A DNA stretch of 64,000 bases from Heterodera schachtii (taxonomy: Eukaryota; Nematoda; Chromadorea; Rhabditida; Heteroderidae): assembly GCA_023374025.1 (NCBI GenBank), contig SIJG01000033.1, positions 655,239 to 719,238 on the forward strand, read 5' to 3'. Below the pieces are notes generated by a model. That model did not search any database. It had not been told where the DNA came from and was given only the letters and a program-made list of their open reading frames with translations. Shown in pieces: positions 1-11,963 of the stretch. The position numbers were made by a program, and so were the translations under genes. Each line of letters starts with the position of its first letter. Positions within the stretch are counted from its first letter, which is position 1.

Positions 1-684
1 TTCAATTTCAAAATTAATTACCAAATCCGTTGCCCTTACAATTGACCGTCAATTGGCTTTGCCCGGTGATTTCGATGTCTTTGTGACAAATGGTGGCATC
101 CCAAACATTTAGTTGAATCCAATTTGGCAAATCCTGATGGAAATTCAATTTGCATTTATGAAAAATACGATTTCCACCTTTGCAATTTGCACAGGGACAA
201 CCGCCGGCGGCGGCGAATGACCGCCACCCTTTGAAGTTGCTAAAAATAAATGAAATTTAAATATTGTTTATTAATCGCTTATTTAATGAGTTTTTTTTAA
301 CATTTTCAATTATTTTTTGTGCCCACCCGCGACATTGTTTTTATCCACCACAGAACATTTTCCATCCAATTTCTGTTGAACGTTTTCCTTTTCCTTCTGT
401 TGACCAACAGAAACTGAAATTTAATTGCATTTGGTAAACGGTCAGCTAAATGTTAATTAAGAATTTGGAAATTTTTAAATTTTATGTCCGTTTTTTTCAT
501 TTTTTTTATTTAACAGTAAGTCTCGGGATACGGTATTGTAAATTTATAATTGATTTTCAAAATTCTCCCTACCGTATTTTTTCTCGAATTGGTGCTTTTC
601 CTGCTCCATGTTGAAGACTTTTGCCTTCAATTCAATGTGTTACATCATCAGTTTTTGCTTTTCCAACTCTGCTTTGAGTGCCCT
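1..684 (-). pseudogene. SPRY-domain gene copy A, 5' and 3' incomplete
   Basis: Homologous to the SPRY genes at 12-13.9 kb and 59.3-61.5 kb. Recognisable exons are 684-573 (coiled coil), 413-327 (Gln/Lys/Glu-rich) and about 228-22 (start of the SPRY domain, with the WDATICHKDIEI motif). The rest of the SPRY domain lies beyond the left edge. The 684-573 exon carries an in-frame TAA where both other copies have a Glu codon (ACGGAACAC became TGTAACAC). The 84-nt exon that sits between the coiled-coil and Gln-rich exons elsewhere is absent. A remnant of the upstream intron is visible near 1020-1070, and nothing homologous lies beyond it. I call it a pseudogene because of the stop and the lost exons. 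Confidence 0.7.
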
Positions 685-3329
685 CTGAATTAAAAAAAAA
701 GTGAGAAATTTTCGGCGACAGTTTAAAAGAGTGCCTTTTTAAAATTTTTTTCCATTTTTTGGCCAAAAAAATTTTTTTTTTTTTTGTTTATTTTGATACA
801 GAATTTGCTTTTTTAACAGATGGTACGCATTTCACAGTGGGGGAGGGACCCTTTTGTTTTTCAAAAATTTTTTTGATAAAAAATCGTGAATATACTTTTA
901 TTCGCCATAATTGTGCTGTTAATCCTTAATATTCATCATTATAATGTAAAATAATCAAAAAAAATTATGTCAAAAAAGTGAAAAAAAAAAGTCAAAAAGA
1001 TACTCTCTTTTAAGCTAGCGCCAATTTTCTCAATTAGCCCCCTCACCCTCTGAAATTTCATCGAATTGGAAAATTTTCTCAAAAATTCTTGCCCAAATTT
1101 TTTTTCATGGCAAAATTTTTGATTTAAAAAATGTAAATATTTGCTAAGAGAATTTTCTAAAAGAAATGTAAGCTCATTTTCAAGTGCACTAGTGAAATTT
1201 TTTTTTGTTTTTTATTGAATTTGCACCCCTAATTTTCAACTTTTTAATGCATATTTCGTGCCATATTTTACGATTTTTGTGCATATTTGGGGCATATTTG
1301 GCAATTTTATTTGCATATTTATGTGCATATTTTGGTCATTTTTCGTGCATATTTTTTGCAGCCCTGATAATTAAAGTAAATTTTTTTGGTTATTTTTTGT
1401 TAAATAAAAAATAATTTTTGGCGCACAATTTGCGAGGGGAAAAAAGAAATGAGAGGAGAACATGCCAAAACCAGTGCTTTTGCGCATTACATAACAGTTT
1501 TAAATTGGCGTCCAATGATTTCCCGTTCGATAAAGTAACTACAATTTCTCATTTTTTGAAAAATAATTTAAAAAATAAAATATCAAAATTTGAATTAGAT
1601 AAATTTATTGATCATCGTCATTAAGATTCTAATTACAATCTATATAACGTTTTTTAGTGCATATATTGCATTTTTAATGCCTATTTTCTTATTTGGGGGT
1701 TTTTTAGCCTAAAATTGCACCTTTATTTATGAAAGATTTCGCCAGTTTCCATTAGATATATTTAAGCTGTTTATTGATCCGTAGTGGTCAATTTATCCAG
1801 GTTTTAACGATGTGATAACACAAGGAATCTATTGGATAATTTTTATACATAAACAAATTAATAATCTAAGAGAAAATTGAATTTTGTTGGTTCAATTCCT
1901 TACGTTCCAATTGATTTTACCTTTTTTTACCTATGTTTTTATATGTCAAAAAAAAATTTAAAAAAATATTTATAATTTCTGCAAGAATAAAATATAACCA
2001 TTTTTGACTTTTTTGGTTTTTTATGATTTTTTTAAATATGAGATTTACAAAATAAGAAATGATGAATTGAGCTGTTCATTATTTATCACAACAGATTTCA
2101 ATGGTGTTTAATGAAACAAATGCAAGCGAGAATACCAGATCGGAGAATTGATAGAAAAACAAAAAAATATATCCATTGGGAGAAAAGTTTTAGTTGAGAG
2201 GTTTAATAAGCTAATGATAAATTGGGATGTGCATAATCAACTACAAATGGATAGCATTACATAATGCCAAATGATTTTATATCAAAAGAATGCCGACTTG
2301 TTTGTGAGGCAAAAAAGGAAAATATTGCGCTACCGAGCCACATCCGCCTGGAACTAATAAACACCAGCTTTCCGTGTTTTAACTGCTCAGTAAATTATTT
2401 CTTACAATATCCCGTTGCTGCCATGAAAACTTATGAACTGGGAACAACTCAAGTATTAGCGAAATATCCCACTCAAATAATTGCTTAAAGCCAACGCTTT
2501 AAAAAATGAAGCGACTTAGTGAAAGTAATTGCTTTTGACAATAATTTCTTCTGACAATAAATAAAACAAAAGGCAGCCAATTCATTTAGGAATATAATTT
2601 TTTAAAACCCTTTTTTGAAAAAAGTCAAAAATAGCCAACATTTGCGGCAAATTTTGAAAATTAAGAGTAATTTTGATGACCATAAATTTTTTTAGAATTT
2701 TAAGGTTTTTTAAGAAAAATGAATAAATAGCAATATTCAATTATCCCGAATTGAATCCCGCGGTATCCGATCCCGTCCGGTCACTAAAGGGAACCTCGCG
2801 AGCTCATTCGGAAAAGAAAAATATAAATTTGGTATCATTGGGTAGAGCAGGGATACGGATTTTTTATATTACGGGCCGATAGCGAAAAATAAAAAGTTAT
2901 AAGGAATAAAAAAATCTAATTTTGTATTTATTTTTCTCCTTGATGGAGAACACGTGAGGAATAGTAAAAATTGGTGTCTCAGTTGATTAAATTAAATTCC
3001 TATATTTGAGCCAAGATTCTAAATCCAAACATGAAAATAAATAAACTTTAATTGATGTATAATACAATTAAATTTTGTTTTAAAATATTTTTAGAAAAAA
3101 ATTATAAAATTTTTCTTAGTGAAAATAAGTAAAATCAGTCAACTTCGAAGTTTGAGATTGACAAAAAGTGAACAAAGCTGGAAATGGGAACTTACGCTTA
3201 AAATTCTGCATTTTAAGGCCCCAAGCTTTTTTATTCTCCGCTATTGGCCTGAAAATTGTCTGTCCTATAATACCAAAATAGGTTTGTGAGAACTTAAATC
3301 TTTTTATTTCTTAGTTTTTATTTTTTAGG
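685..3329. other. Gene-free AT-rich stretch with repeat relics
   Basis: No convincing gene. 1225-1365 is an array of a degenerate gcatattt-type motif ending in ttgcagccctg, which resembles one end of the element at 55631-56754. 2785-2860 (aaagggaac...cgagctcattcgg...ggtagagcagg) resembles the arm of the palindromic MITE at 47691-48238. A 74-codon ATG ORF at 2264-2488 has no recognisable motif and could be chance. Confidence 0.5.
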
Positions 3330-3505
3330 ATTTTTATTGGACTGTCAACCACCCCATATTTCATGTAGGCTCCCAGAATTGCTAAAAATAACGCTTGCAA
3401 ATTTACCGCAGTCTCCAAAATTGGTTTGCCCATGTCCTCCTCCGACTTTGACCTCTCCCTCTTGAGCTTGCCAATGTACTCTTTTATTTTTGTTCGCTCC
3501 CTCTT
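3330..3505 (-). pseudogene. Decayed gag-like or coiled-coil coding fragment
   Basis: Read on the minus strand, one frame gives about 55 residues with strong protein character: a Lys/Arg/Glu-rich helix (RTKIKEYIGKLKRERSKSEED) followed by a hydrophobic helix (NLQALFLAILGAYMKYG). A stop lies just upstream and other frames are open only because the local GC content is higher. It lies downstream, in the same orientation, of a candidate LTR promoter at 3730-4155, so a degenerate gag start of an LTR retroelement is the simplest reading. I cannot assign a family. Confidence 0.25.
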
Positions 3506-3729
3506 CAGTCATACGTTGTCGGCGAAAGGCCGCAAAAAATGCACTTCCCGGCAGAAGGGGAAGTGAAGCGAATTTCTGTCCAAAAGACAGAGACTCGCAA
3601 AGTCCAAATGGACAAATTAAAGGGAGGAAATTCCTCTCCTTTACTGAAGGGACAATTTGAAAGGAGGAAAATGCTTCTCCTTTCCTTTGGTAAGCCTTTT
3701 CTGACCCAACGGGGGTCAATGGCTTAATG

Positions 3730-4155
3730 GTCTGTATTAAAGGGCTCTTGAGTGTCCCTTTTACAGATAGAGAAAAGACTAAGACTTTTTCTTAACCTTT
3801 ATTCAAATATTCACAATTACAATTAATTGTTCGATTTGGTTTGGTTGGACAGAAAACTGTCCGGTTGACTTAATGCCGATACAAGCAGAAGTAACTTGAA
3901 GAAATCTGAACAAGAAGCAAGCAGCAAGAAGTGAGGAAAACGGAGAATGGGCCGGGCTTTTATACCCTTACAAATGAATGGAGGCGGGGCCAGGCACGCA
4001 AAAATGTGCACAAACAAATGGAAAACCCCATAAAAATATGAAGAAGAGAAAAGGTGACTCATAATTAGGATTGAGCCAATGGAAATTGATCGATGAAAAA
4101 TAACGAAAGTAAATTAAATTTCAAAGAAAATTTTGTCGTTATGGTGACATTCTCC
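3730..4155 (-). repeat. Candidate LTR with TATA box and poly(A) signal
   Basis: On the minus strand this begins TGTCACCATAACGAC at about 4152, immediately after a purine-rich stretch. It has a TATAAAAG box at about 3964-3957 and an AATAAA signal at 3803-3798, in the order promoter, transcribed region, poly(A) signal expected of an LTR. Coding-like fragments lie on both sides: a gag-like piece downstream and a possible pol or env tail upstream. No second LTR was found in the window, so the exact ends are uncertain. Confidence 0.4.
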
Positions 4156-4197
4156 GGGCCTCGGGGATTGCGGCAACTGTTGCTGTCCTGCCAAAAT

Positions 4198-4560
4198 TCT
4201 TTTCATCTTCGGTTTATCTGAAGTCGACGAGCCACCCTTGGAGGACGATTCTCCAAACGTCCATTTGGTAGCCGTGCTTGGTCATGTGGAGGAGGATGCG
4301 GTTCCTCCACCACTGCAGGCGCTCTCCAGGCCACTCCGACTCGGTTTCGGATGTTTGCCAATTTGATCGGGTAAATATCGACAAGCATCCCGCTCGTGAG
4401 AACTAACCCCGACATATTCTTATGTGCACGATTTACTTGGTCTATTTGAAGACCCAACCGTACGAAATAGTTGTTATGCCCGGAGAGATGAAGAGACCCT
4501 CCGGACCATTTTTGGTGAAATTGAGTTAGGCCCATGTGATTAATATTTTGCAAAAGGTTA
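4198..4560 (-). pseudogene. Frameshifted coding tail upstream of the LTR
   Basis: Two minus-strand frames each carry half of a plausible protein. The upstream part contains MSGLVLTSGMLVDIYPIKL. After about 4345 another frame reads RLQWWRNRILLHMTKHGYQM, then DVWRIVLQGWLVDF and a stop near 4216. The switch suggests a 1-nt frameshift. The position directly before the candidate polypurine tract and LTR fits the C-terminal end of a retroelement polyprotein, but I do not recognise the sequence. Confidence 0.25.
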
Positions 4561-4719
4561 ATTACTTTTCGTTTAAAGCATTTGTCGCCTTATTTAACTG
4601 ATGAACCGCTTCGTACATAAGATCAATTTTTTTGTGCCATTGAGGATTTGAAGGATTTTTTGATTTATTGGACATCTAAAATTTAAAAAATTATTTTTTT
4701 GGCAAGAATGTTTTTCACT

Positions 4720-5000
4720 ATATTTCTCCTCCAGCAATTACGAAAGTCATTGAAAAGATAACACTCGGTTGCGGGAAAAGCGGTCAAAAAGTTACATACA
4801 AATTATTTTGTTTCGTACCACAAGGATTTTCTCGCTTTTTTGGAGAGCTCCGCTTTCTTGTGCTCAAGCAACGTCTGCCAGAGTTTAATTTCTCCGCTGA
4901 TTAGTGATGTTATGTCATCACAGTAGTTCCTCACCAAAAAATGCTTATGTACGCATCCTCCGGCTATTAGGAAAGTCATCGGAAATAAAGGGGCCAACTG
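4720..5000 (-). pseudogene. Relic copies of the small secreted-protein family
   Basis: The minus-strand reading at 4995-4803 contains APLFPMTFLIAGG, which matches APLFPITFVISGG in the palindrome genes at 34 and 35.9 kb. It continues with a Lys-rich tail (LLEHKKAELSKKARKS). A second, shorter remnant of the same FxMTFVIAGGEI motif lies at about 4760-4725. No start codon or signal-peptide exon is attached. The family is unknown to me. Confidence 0.4.
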
Positions 5001-7439
5001 ATCAGGTTGAATGATAAATTAAATGCAACTCATTTTTGATTGGAAAAAAGCTCACATGTTCCAATCTTGGATTTTCTTCCATTTGATCTGTTTACCCTCA
5101 AATGGTGTCGCCGATAAGCAGAAAATTTTGGTAATTTAATTGTCAAAATAATATTTAGCTGATTCATCAGTACGAGTAAATGAGACCAGCAAAACAGAGC
5201 CAAATATATGCTAAGAGATCGATTTAAAAAAATTTAACATTAAGAAAATTAATAGACATATAACTAAAGAAATAAATGTAAATTTGAGCAGCAACTGCAA
5301 TCAGAAATATTTTTATAGGCCAATAGGATAAACATTTATAAAGATGAGGACGAAAGAAAATATGTTTTAGATTTATAATGAAAGTCAAGTAACATGAATT
5401 AATAACCAATTCGTCATAGAAATTAAAACTGCCCTTAGTGATAGAACTTTAGATAGTGTCAATCCGAAAAGCAGGCCAGCAGCACAACCTAGCTAGGCTT
5501 TAAGGAAACGCTTGCAGCGTGAGGTAGTAGCGTATCTTAGTTGGAGGGCCTACAAAAAGATACGGAAATTTTAGACGCTAATGTACCAGAAGAAGGAAAG
5601 GTAATCATTTATTCCGCTGCAAAAAATGAGTTGCATATAATTTTCTTCCGCCTGACCAGTTGACCCTGCCGATAAGCAATATTAGAAACTTAAAAACAAC
5701 TTAAAAATAAAAAGACAAAAAGAAAGTGGAAGATCATTAAATGACAAAGCTGTGAAATACAAATACTTGATGGACATAAATACCATGAGAAAATAAAAAA
5801 CAAAAAATGTTCCAAGACAATCAGAAGAAAACAAATAAATTATGAATATAATCGGAAAAATTTAGATAATTTGATTGTAAAAAAATAGTTTAAAAGGTTA
5901 TAGAAAATGATATCTTTCTTGCAGAGGAAAAAATTTACCAAAATATAAGCCCATTTATGCCCATAAGTGATCGAACTTTAGATATTGTCAATCCTAAGCA
6001 GGCCTGCACATTAAATTCTTTAAAATGTTTGGTAAAACTCAAAACAAATGAATGAGCTTCGAATATATAATTGTCGGCCAAATCGATCTAAGAAAAGATT
6101 AATGAGCAACGATTATTTTTGGTAATTAATTAATTTAAAAAGCTTGATATTTATTTGGGATGCGAGAATTTAAACAGAAAAAGGGGTGACACGCCGTAAG
6201 TTGGCCATGTAAAGGCCCAAAAAATGAATTAACGACAAAACTTTCTTTAGCTAGCTTATTGTAAATAAAAACTTTAATTGAAAAATCACAGAAGACTGAT
6301 TAGAGCCTTAAACAGTACAATTGTTTAGGTTTCTCCATCGCAAGACAATAATATCAAAAGAAAATAAGTGAACTTTTTGCGTAATATCTTCTCCTTACTA
6401 TGGGAGCAACGGTAAGATTTATGTAAAAAAATAAGAAACTGGCTGTGCGGTAAAAACGCGGAAAGCTGGAGTGGAATAGACCCATAAAAAGAAAGTGATG
6501 TGCCTCGGTAGCTCATTGGTAAAACTGGTAAAGAGTGCACGAGTTTTGTTCATTTTTGCATTACTCAAGCCAGCAGAATATTTTAACATTATTAAATGAA
6601 GTAATTTTTATTGATTTTTTGAAAAAGCATTTTCTCCCGTCGAGACGAGCCACATATTATAGTTTGAAAATTAATGGTGCGTTTACGCAAATTAATTAAT
6701 TCGAAAATTCGCTGCAATTTTTTAATTTGTTTACCACCGTTTGAATTCTTTCGTTTTTGCTTTAAAATAAGCATATAGCCCATTTAATATGGTTTGGCCT
6801 CTGTGTCAGAAGATCGCTCAGCCTCCTTTTCATTTTCTGCCGCTTGGACCAATTTTTGAGAAGATGGTTTTACAGTGCGCAGTGCGTTCGTTGATGGACA
6901 TATCGGTCTTTTTTACCACTATTTTCTTAAAAAATTTAAATGAATGGGTTGTATAGAGTAAACTTTGAAGCAAGTGACAATTTAAAAAAACTAAAACTAT
7001 TGCACTAAATGTGAAAACGAATTTGGTAACGGGCTTTTCTCATTATTATCGGTGGTAATGACTGATAACTATCCCATCGAGCTCTGATCACTCATCCCCA
7101 ACTCATTGTTCTTTTCATACTTACGAGCTGTTTCGTCCCTTCCTCCTGATCAGTGCATTCAGATCAAAAACAAACAATTAGCACTCCTCGCACCGTTTGT
7201 TCGTCTCACTGCCTTTGACAAAGCAACAATTTGCGTGGTTCGGATTTAAGCGCGCTAAATATTGGGCATTTCCGCATCAGAATGAGAGAAATTTCATTTT
7301 GATGCTTTTAATTGGGAAATTCCAATAAAATTTTGCATACATTTCGCGGTAATTTACGCCTATGCTTAAAACGGCTTTAATAAGCCTTACATACCATTTA
7401 AAATAACCTTTTTTGCAAATATTGCGCAATGCGCATCAC
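5001..7439. other. Gene-free stretch with low-copy local repeats
   Basis: No supported gene. Short duplications are visible: the phrase around 5440-5480 (tgatagaactttagatagtgtcaatcc) recurs at about 5967-5997, and 5000-5120 resembles 5620-5680. The segment 6620-6920 (ctcccgtcgagacgagccacatattata and following) resembles 41455-41770 and may be an old shared exon or repeat, but no intact frame links them. Confidence 0.4.
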
Positions 7440-9913
7440 ATAACGTTTCAGCATAAAATTGATGTGCTCCCGTAGTACCAACTCATCCAATTGACCGTCC
7501 GAGTTTTGGTCCATTTTTGGCACTAATTTTCTGTAAAATATTTAATACTTTTTTTTATAAATATTTCGAATTACGCGAGTCGTTCTTTGCCCTTCTCCGG
7601 CGTCAACTCCTCGTACTGCATGGACTCGTCCTTGCCAAGGAACTGCTCGTGGTCATGCTTCGGGTCGGTTTCCTTGCCACTCTTCAAAAATGAAAATTTT
7701 TTCGGCACCTATTTTCCCGTTTTTAACACCTATTTTGGGGTTTTAGAACATAAAAATGCCGTAAAAATGTATTTCTCTTTTTATGCAAAAGGTTTAAAAT
7801 TCCATTTTTTGCATTGATGGACAAAAAAAGTAGAAAAAGAAGTTTAAATTTTCGATTTTTAATATTTGATCGGGGGAGGGGAATTGCTATTTTGGTAATT
7901 GTTTCGTTAAAGCTGTAAATTTTAAATTCTTAATTAATTCTGCCAATTTTGTTACCAATATTGGCATTTCATGGCAATTTATCATTCCTATTAATAAGCA
8001 ATTATAAATAATTAGGAAAATATATGAGTAAATATGAGAATTATGGGGAGGGTTTATTTACCATTAGGGAAATATAGTGAATTTTGCCCCCAATCCCCGA
8101 TAATCCAACCAAGTTAAGACGAATTAAATTGAAAAGGGGGACTTTAATAAACAAAAATGGAATTTAATATTAATAAAAAATGAAATTTAATCATAAAAAT
8201 TTAAAGAATTCGGCTCACCAACCTGAACCACAATGTCCCGCATATGGTCACAGTCCTCCTTCTAGCTGAGAAAATCAATCAAAAGATTATAAAAAATGAA
8301 AGTAGTCAAAATTTTAAAAATGTAAAAAATAACTTTAAAAAAAAATAATATTCTCAGAAAAGCAAATGAGGAATAATGAGAAAGATAAAAAAAGTGCAAA
8401 ATCAAAAATTTCAGCTAAGTTACAAAAACAAAACCTATTGTAAATCGAATAACTTTTTAATATTTTTTGTAAATATTGCGCACCACTTAACGTTTCTGCA
8501 TGAAATTGATGTGCTCCTGTAGTTCCAACTCATCCACTTGACCGTCCGAGTTTTGGTCCATTTTTGGCACTAATTTTCTGTAAAATATTTAATACTTTTT
8601 TTTTATAAATATTTCGAATTACGCGAGTCGTTCTTTGCCCTTCTCCGGCGTCAACTCCTCGTACTGCATGGACTCGTCCTTGCCAAGGAACTGCTCGTGG
8701 TCATGCTTCGGGTCGGTTTCCTTGCCACTCTTCAAAAATGAAAATTTTTGAAAATCGGTCATAAAATATTTAAATTGTATGTGAAATTTTACCATAAAAT
8801 TTTTCTACAAAAATTCCAGAAAAGGTCGGACGGGGGGAGGAATAGGCGCCCCAATTCATATAAAGTACGAATTTGCCAATGTTTGTCTACGATATTCCAA
8901 CCAAGTTAAGACCAATGAAAAAATATATAAATTAGGAATCGTTGAAAAGGGATTTTAATAAACAAAAAAGGAATTTAATACTAATAAAAAAAGAAATTTA
9001 ATTCCTAAAAATAAATAAATTTGCTAATCCACCTGAACCACAGTGTCCCGCATATGGTCACAGTCCTCCGGGTGCATGAAACAGCCGTATTCCTTTCTGT
9101 CCATTTTTCCGTCAGAATTGTAGTCAGCCTCCTGTAAAGAAAATCAAATTCCTTAAATTTTTTAGAATTTTCCACCCTTTCCCCCTCTGTTAGCCTTTTC
9201 TTCACCTGTAGTCTTGCCAATCGAGCACGCCATCCTTCAGCTGCTCCTCCTTGTAATTATTCCATGTCCGCTCAACATCATTGTTCTGCAAAAAAACCTC
9301 ATTGTATTTTTAGGGATTAGTCAGTATAAGAAAATAAATTGAAAAAATTAAAAATAAAACGAAAATTTATAAGTGAACCGAGAAAATCTATCAAATGAAA
9401 AGAATATAAACAAAAAAAGCAGTCAAAATTTTCAAGAAAAAAAGCTAAAAAATTCTCAAAAAACCAAATGAAGGATTATGAGAAAGATAAAAATAATGAG
9501 AATATGAAAAGTCAAAAATTTCAAATTAAAAAATTCAGCGAAATTACTTAAAATAAAAAATTATAACCCAAGAAGACAGTCAAAATTTTCAACAAAAAAA
9601 AAATGTTCAAGATAAGTAAAAAATAAATCCTTTCAACTAATTAAATTTTTTTTTGTTAAATATTACGCACCACTTAACGTTTCTGCATGAAATTGATGTG
9701 CTCCCGTAGTTCCAACTCATCCACTTGACCGTCCGAGTTTAGGTCCATTTTTGGCACTAATTTTCTGTAAAATATTTAATATTTTTTTTGTAAATTTTTA
9801 CATTACGCGAGCCGTTCTTTGCTCTTCTCCGGCGTCAACTCCTCGTACTGCATGGACTAGTCCTTGCCAAGGAACTGCTCGTGGTCATGCTTCGGGTCTG
9901 TTTCCATGCCACT
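7440..9913 (-). pseudogene. Scrambled calumenin exon array
   Basis: Minus-strand copies of calumenin exons occur in the order a (9913-9807), b (9764-9674), c (9285-9206), e (9131-9033), a (8729-8623), b (8577-8487), e fragment (about 8257-8222), a (7681-7575), b (7530-7440). Exon a encodes the [10 protein letters not shown]...EELTPEK linker, b the first EF-hand ([19 protein letters not shown]), c the VERTWNNYKEEQ linker, and e an EF-hand with [13 protein letters not shown]. Exons d, f and g of a real calumenin are missing. The first exon a has an in-frame TAG at 9859-9857, and two b copies end in TAA where Tyr is expected. These lesions and the order make it a pseudogene cluster, paralogous to the gene at 44.65-48.9 kb. 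Confidence 0.75.
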
Positions 9914-11963
9914 CTTCAAAATTAAAATTTTTTTGAAAATCGGTCATAAAATAATTATGTAAATAATTTGTTTTGCATTTTGCTAAGAACTTCATTTAAC
10001 AAAAGCTATTAAATTGAATCTCTCGAATCGAGACAAACTCTCGAAGTGTGGAATTTAAAATAAACATTTTTATAATTATTTAATAAACTTTTTGTTAGTG
10101 CGTTTCTTAAATGCGCCAAGTGGAAGAAAATTAAAAATAAAATCACAATTTCGGCAAAACAAAACAATTTTCTATTTAAAGCTTCAAACACATTTTTAAT
10201 TCAAAAATTTGCTAAAATTTTTATATTTAAATAAAAAGGAATTTCTTTGTTTTTTCTACCCCACCATGGTGGATCCAAGAAACGCGCCAGAACGATCATT
10301 GACATAATACAATTAACAAATAAAGAAGAAAACCAAATGAGCATTTCTCAAAAAAATTTTTTCAATTTAACTTATTATTATCATTCGAAAGCCTTGAATG
10401 AAAATTAATAATTAACAAATAGACCACACAAAAATTGTATTCATGAAAAACTAATTTGGTTACTTTTTTTTAAATTATGCAGACCAACACAGAACACTTA
10501 GAGCTACTTAAATTTTTGGTTACCATAATAGTGATAGTAAAGTTTTATTTCAAAATATGAAATTTTTTTTTCAAAACGACTTTTGGATTTTTGGAATCAG
10601 CAAAACAGAAAATGCACCCAAAATCCGTGATTGCGGGAAAAATTATCCAGAGTCCACTCCGATTTAGAACATTAATGACAAAATCAATTTTAATTATTTT
10701 GCCACCTCCCTGTGCTGGATTGAGCATGTAGCAGAGTACCCCAATTATTGTACTAATCCTCCCTTTGTTGCTCGAGACTGATGAGAGTCGAGACGAACAA
10801 TTCCCGTAAAAGGAATATGCTGAGAAAGAGTGGGCACAAGATCGTCTCGAGTGGATGTGAGAACAAATCCACCCGATCAAAACAGGTCATCCATCCATCA
10901 GCACTAATCGGTCAGTCATTCGTCCGTCAATTATTTAATGGGAAATGCGTGACCGATCGCCCGCCGCCAGCAGCAGTCAGAAGAGGGCGGACAAGGAGGA
11001 ACTGCTGCTGACGACAGGGGGTGCGCGACAATTGAAACTGCAGCGCACACTCTCCGTCTCCGTGTCCCAATTTTTTTTAGGGGTGGGGGGCGAAATGTGA
11101 ATTGTTGGTTTGGGTAGAATAAATTATTAAACAAATTTTGTTATTAAAAAAATTAAAACTTAAATTGTCACAATGAAGCAAAGCTTTTTAAGCGCAGAAA
11201 TTTTGGCAGGTCAAAGATGGTGAAATCTTAGACCCAATTGATAAATCAGGATTTTTCAAAAAATCTGATCAAGAATTTATTTGGCAAAGAATGCGAGGTG
11301 GGAACAGTTTCGTTATCAATTATAATTTTCTTGGTTGGTAAATAAATTTAAAATTGCTGCAATTAAAAACAAATTGAATACTTATCAATTCTTTTTATAA
11401 CTAATTTTAAAAATGTGATAAGATGATAAATTTTTCATAAGACATTATCTAGAAATGAAAAAATTGGCTAGAAAATAAAGATTCCCTTTTAATAAAATAA
11501 TTTTTTTGAATGATGTGTTTGGCTCCACATTCCTTTATTCGATATATCGCCTCGATTTAATTCTTTTTGATTTGGTTAGAACATTAGTTTGACTTTATAT
11601 CGCCATTTTGGCTTTTTTGGCATTTTGTGCCGAAATGGTTTTTTAAATTTCTTAACGGAATACAATAAAACGGAAATTGGCACCTCAAATGAACGACTTT
11701 AACCACTAAAATGGTGGATTTGACTTTCTTAAAAGCACCAGCAAAACCTATTTTTCTTAACTTTTTCTAATTGAAAATTTTTTTGTTATGAATCATAAAA
11801 TTTGTAATCCATTTTTAATTTCTCTGCCGAATTGCCAGTTTGGAAATGTTAAAAATGTGCCAAAATTCCAAATTCTTTCTTTATTATTTTGAAAAAAATA
11901 TAGAATTTTTCTTTTTATTTTTACCTTAATTAAGTGAATTCTAAATACATTAACAATTCCTTC
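9914..11963. other. Duplicated non-coding flank between calumenin and SPRY copies
   Basis: This is paralogous to about 48970-50560, and its left part (11520-11930) also to 58250-58700. Shared blocks include the aaataaaaaggaatttctttg segment (10230; 49225), the gagtcgagacgaacaattcccgta block (10790; 49690) and the caaatgaacgactttaaccac block (11690; 50490; 58430). The 10780-11090 part is GC-richer than its surroundings, but its ORFs are not conserved in frame between the copies. I see no gene. Confidence 0.55.

Noticed and set aside
2264..2488. 74-codon ORF with ATG
   Set aside because: No motif, no splice context, no paralogue in the window; length is within chance for this composition.
6497..6570. 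tRNA-like sequence (ggtagctcattggta...)
   Set aside because: The A-box is good, but the B-box (tgttcattttt) is poor and no acceptor stem pairs; probably coincidence or a very old relic.
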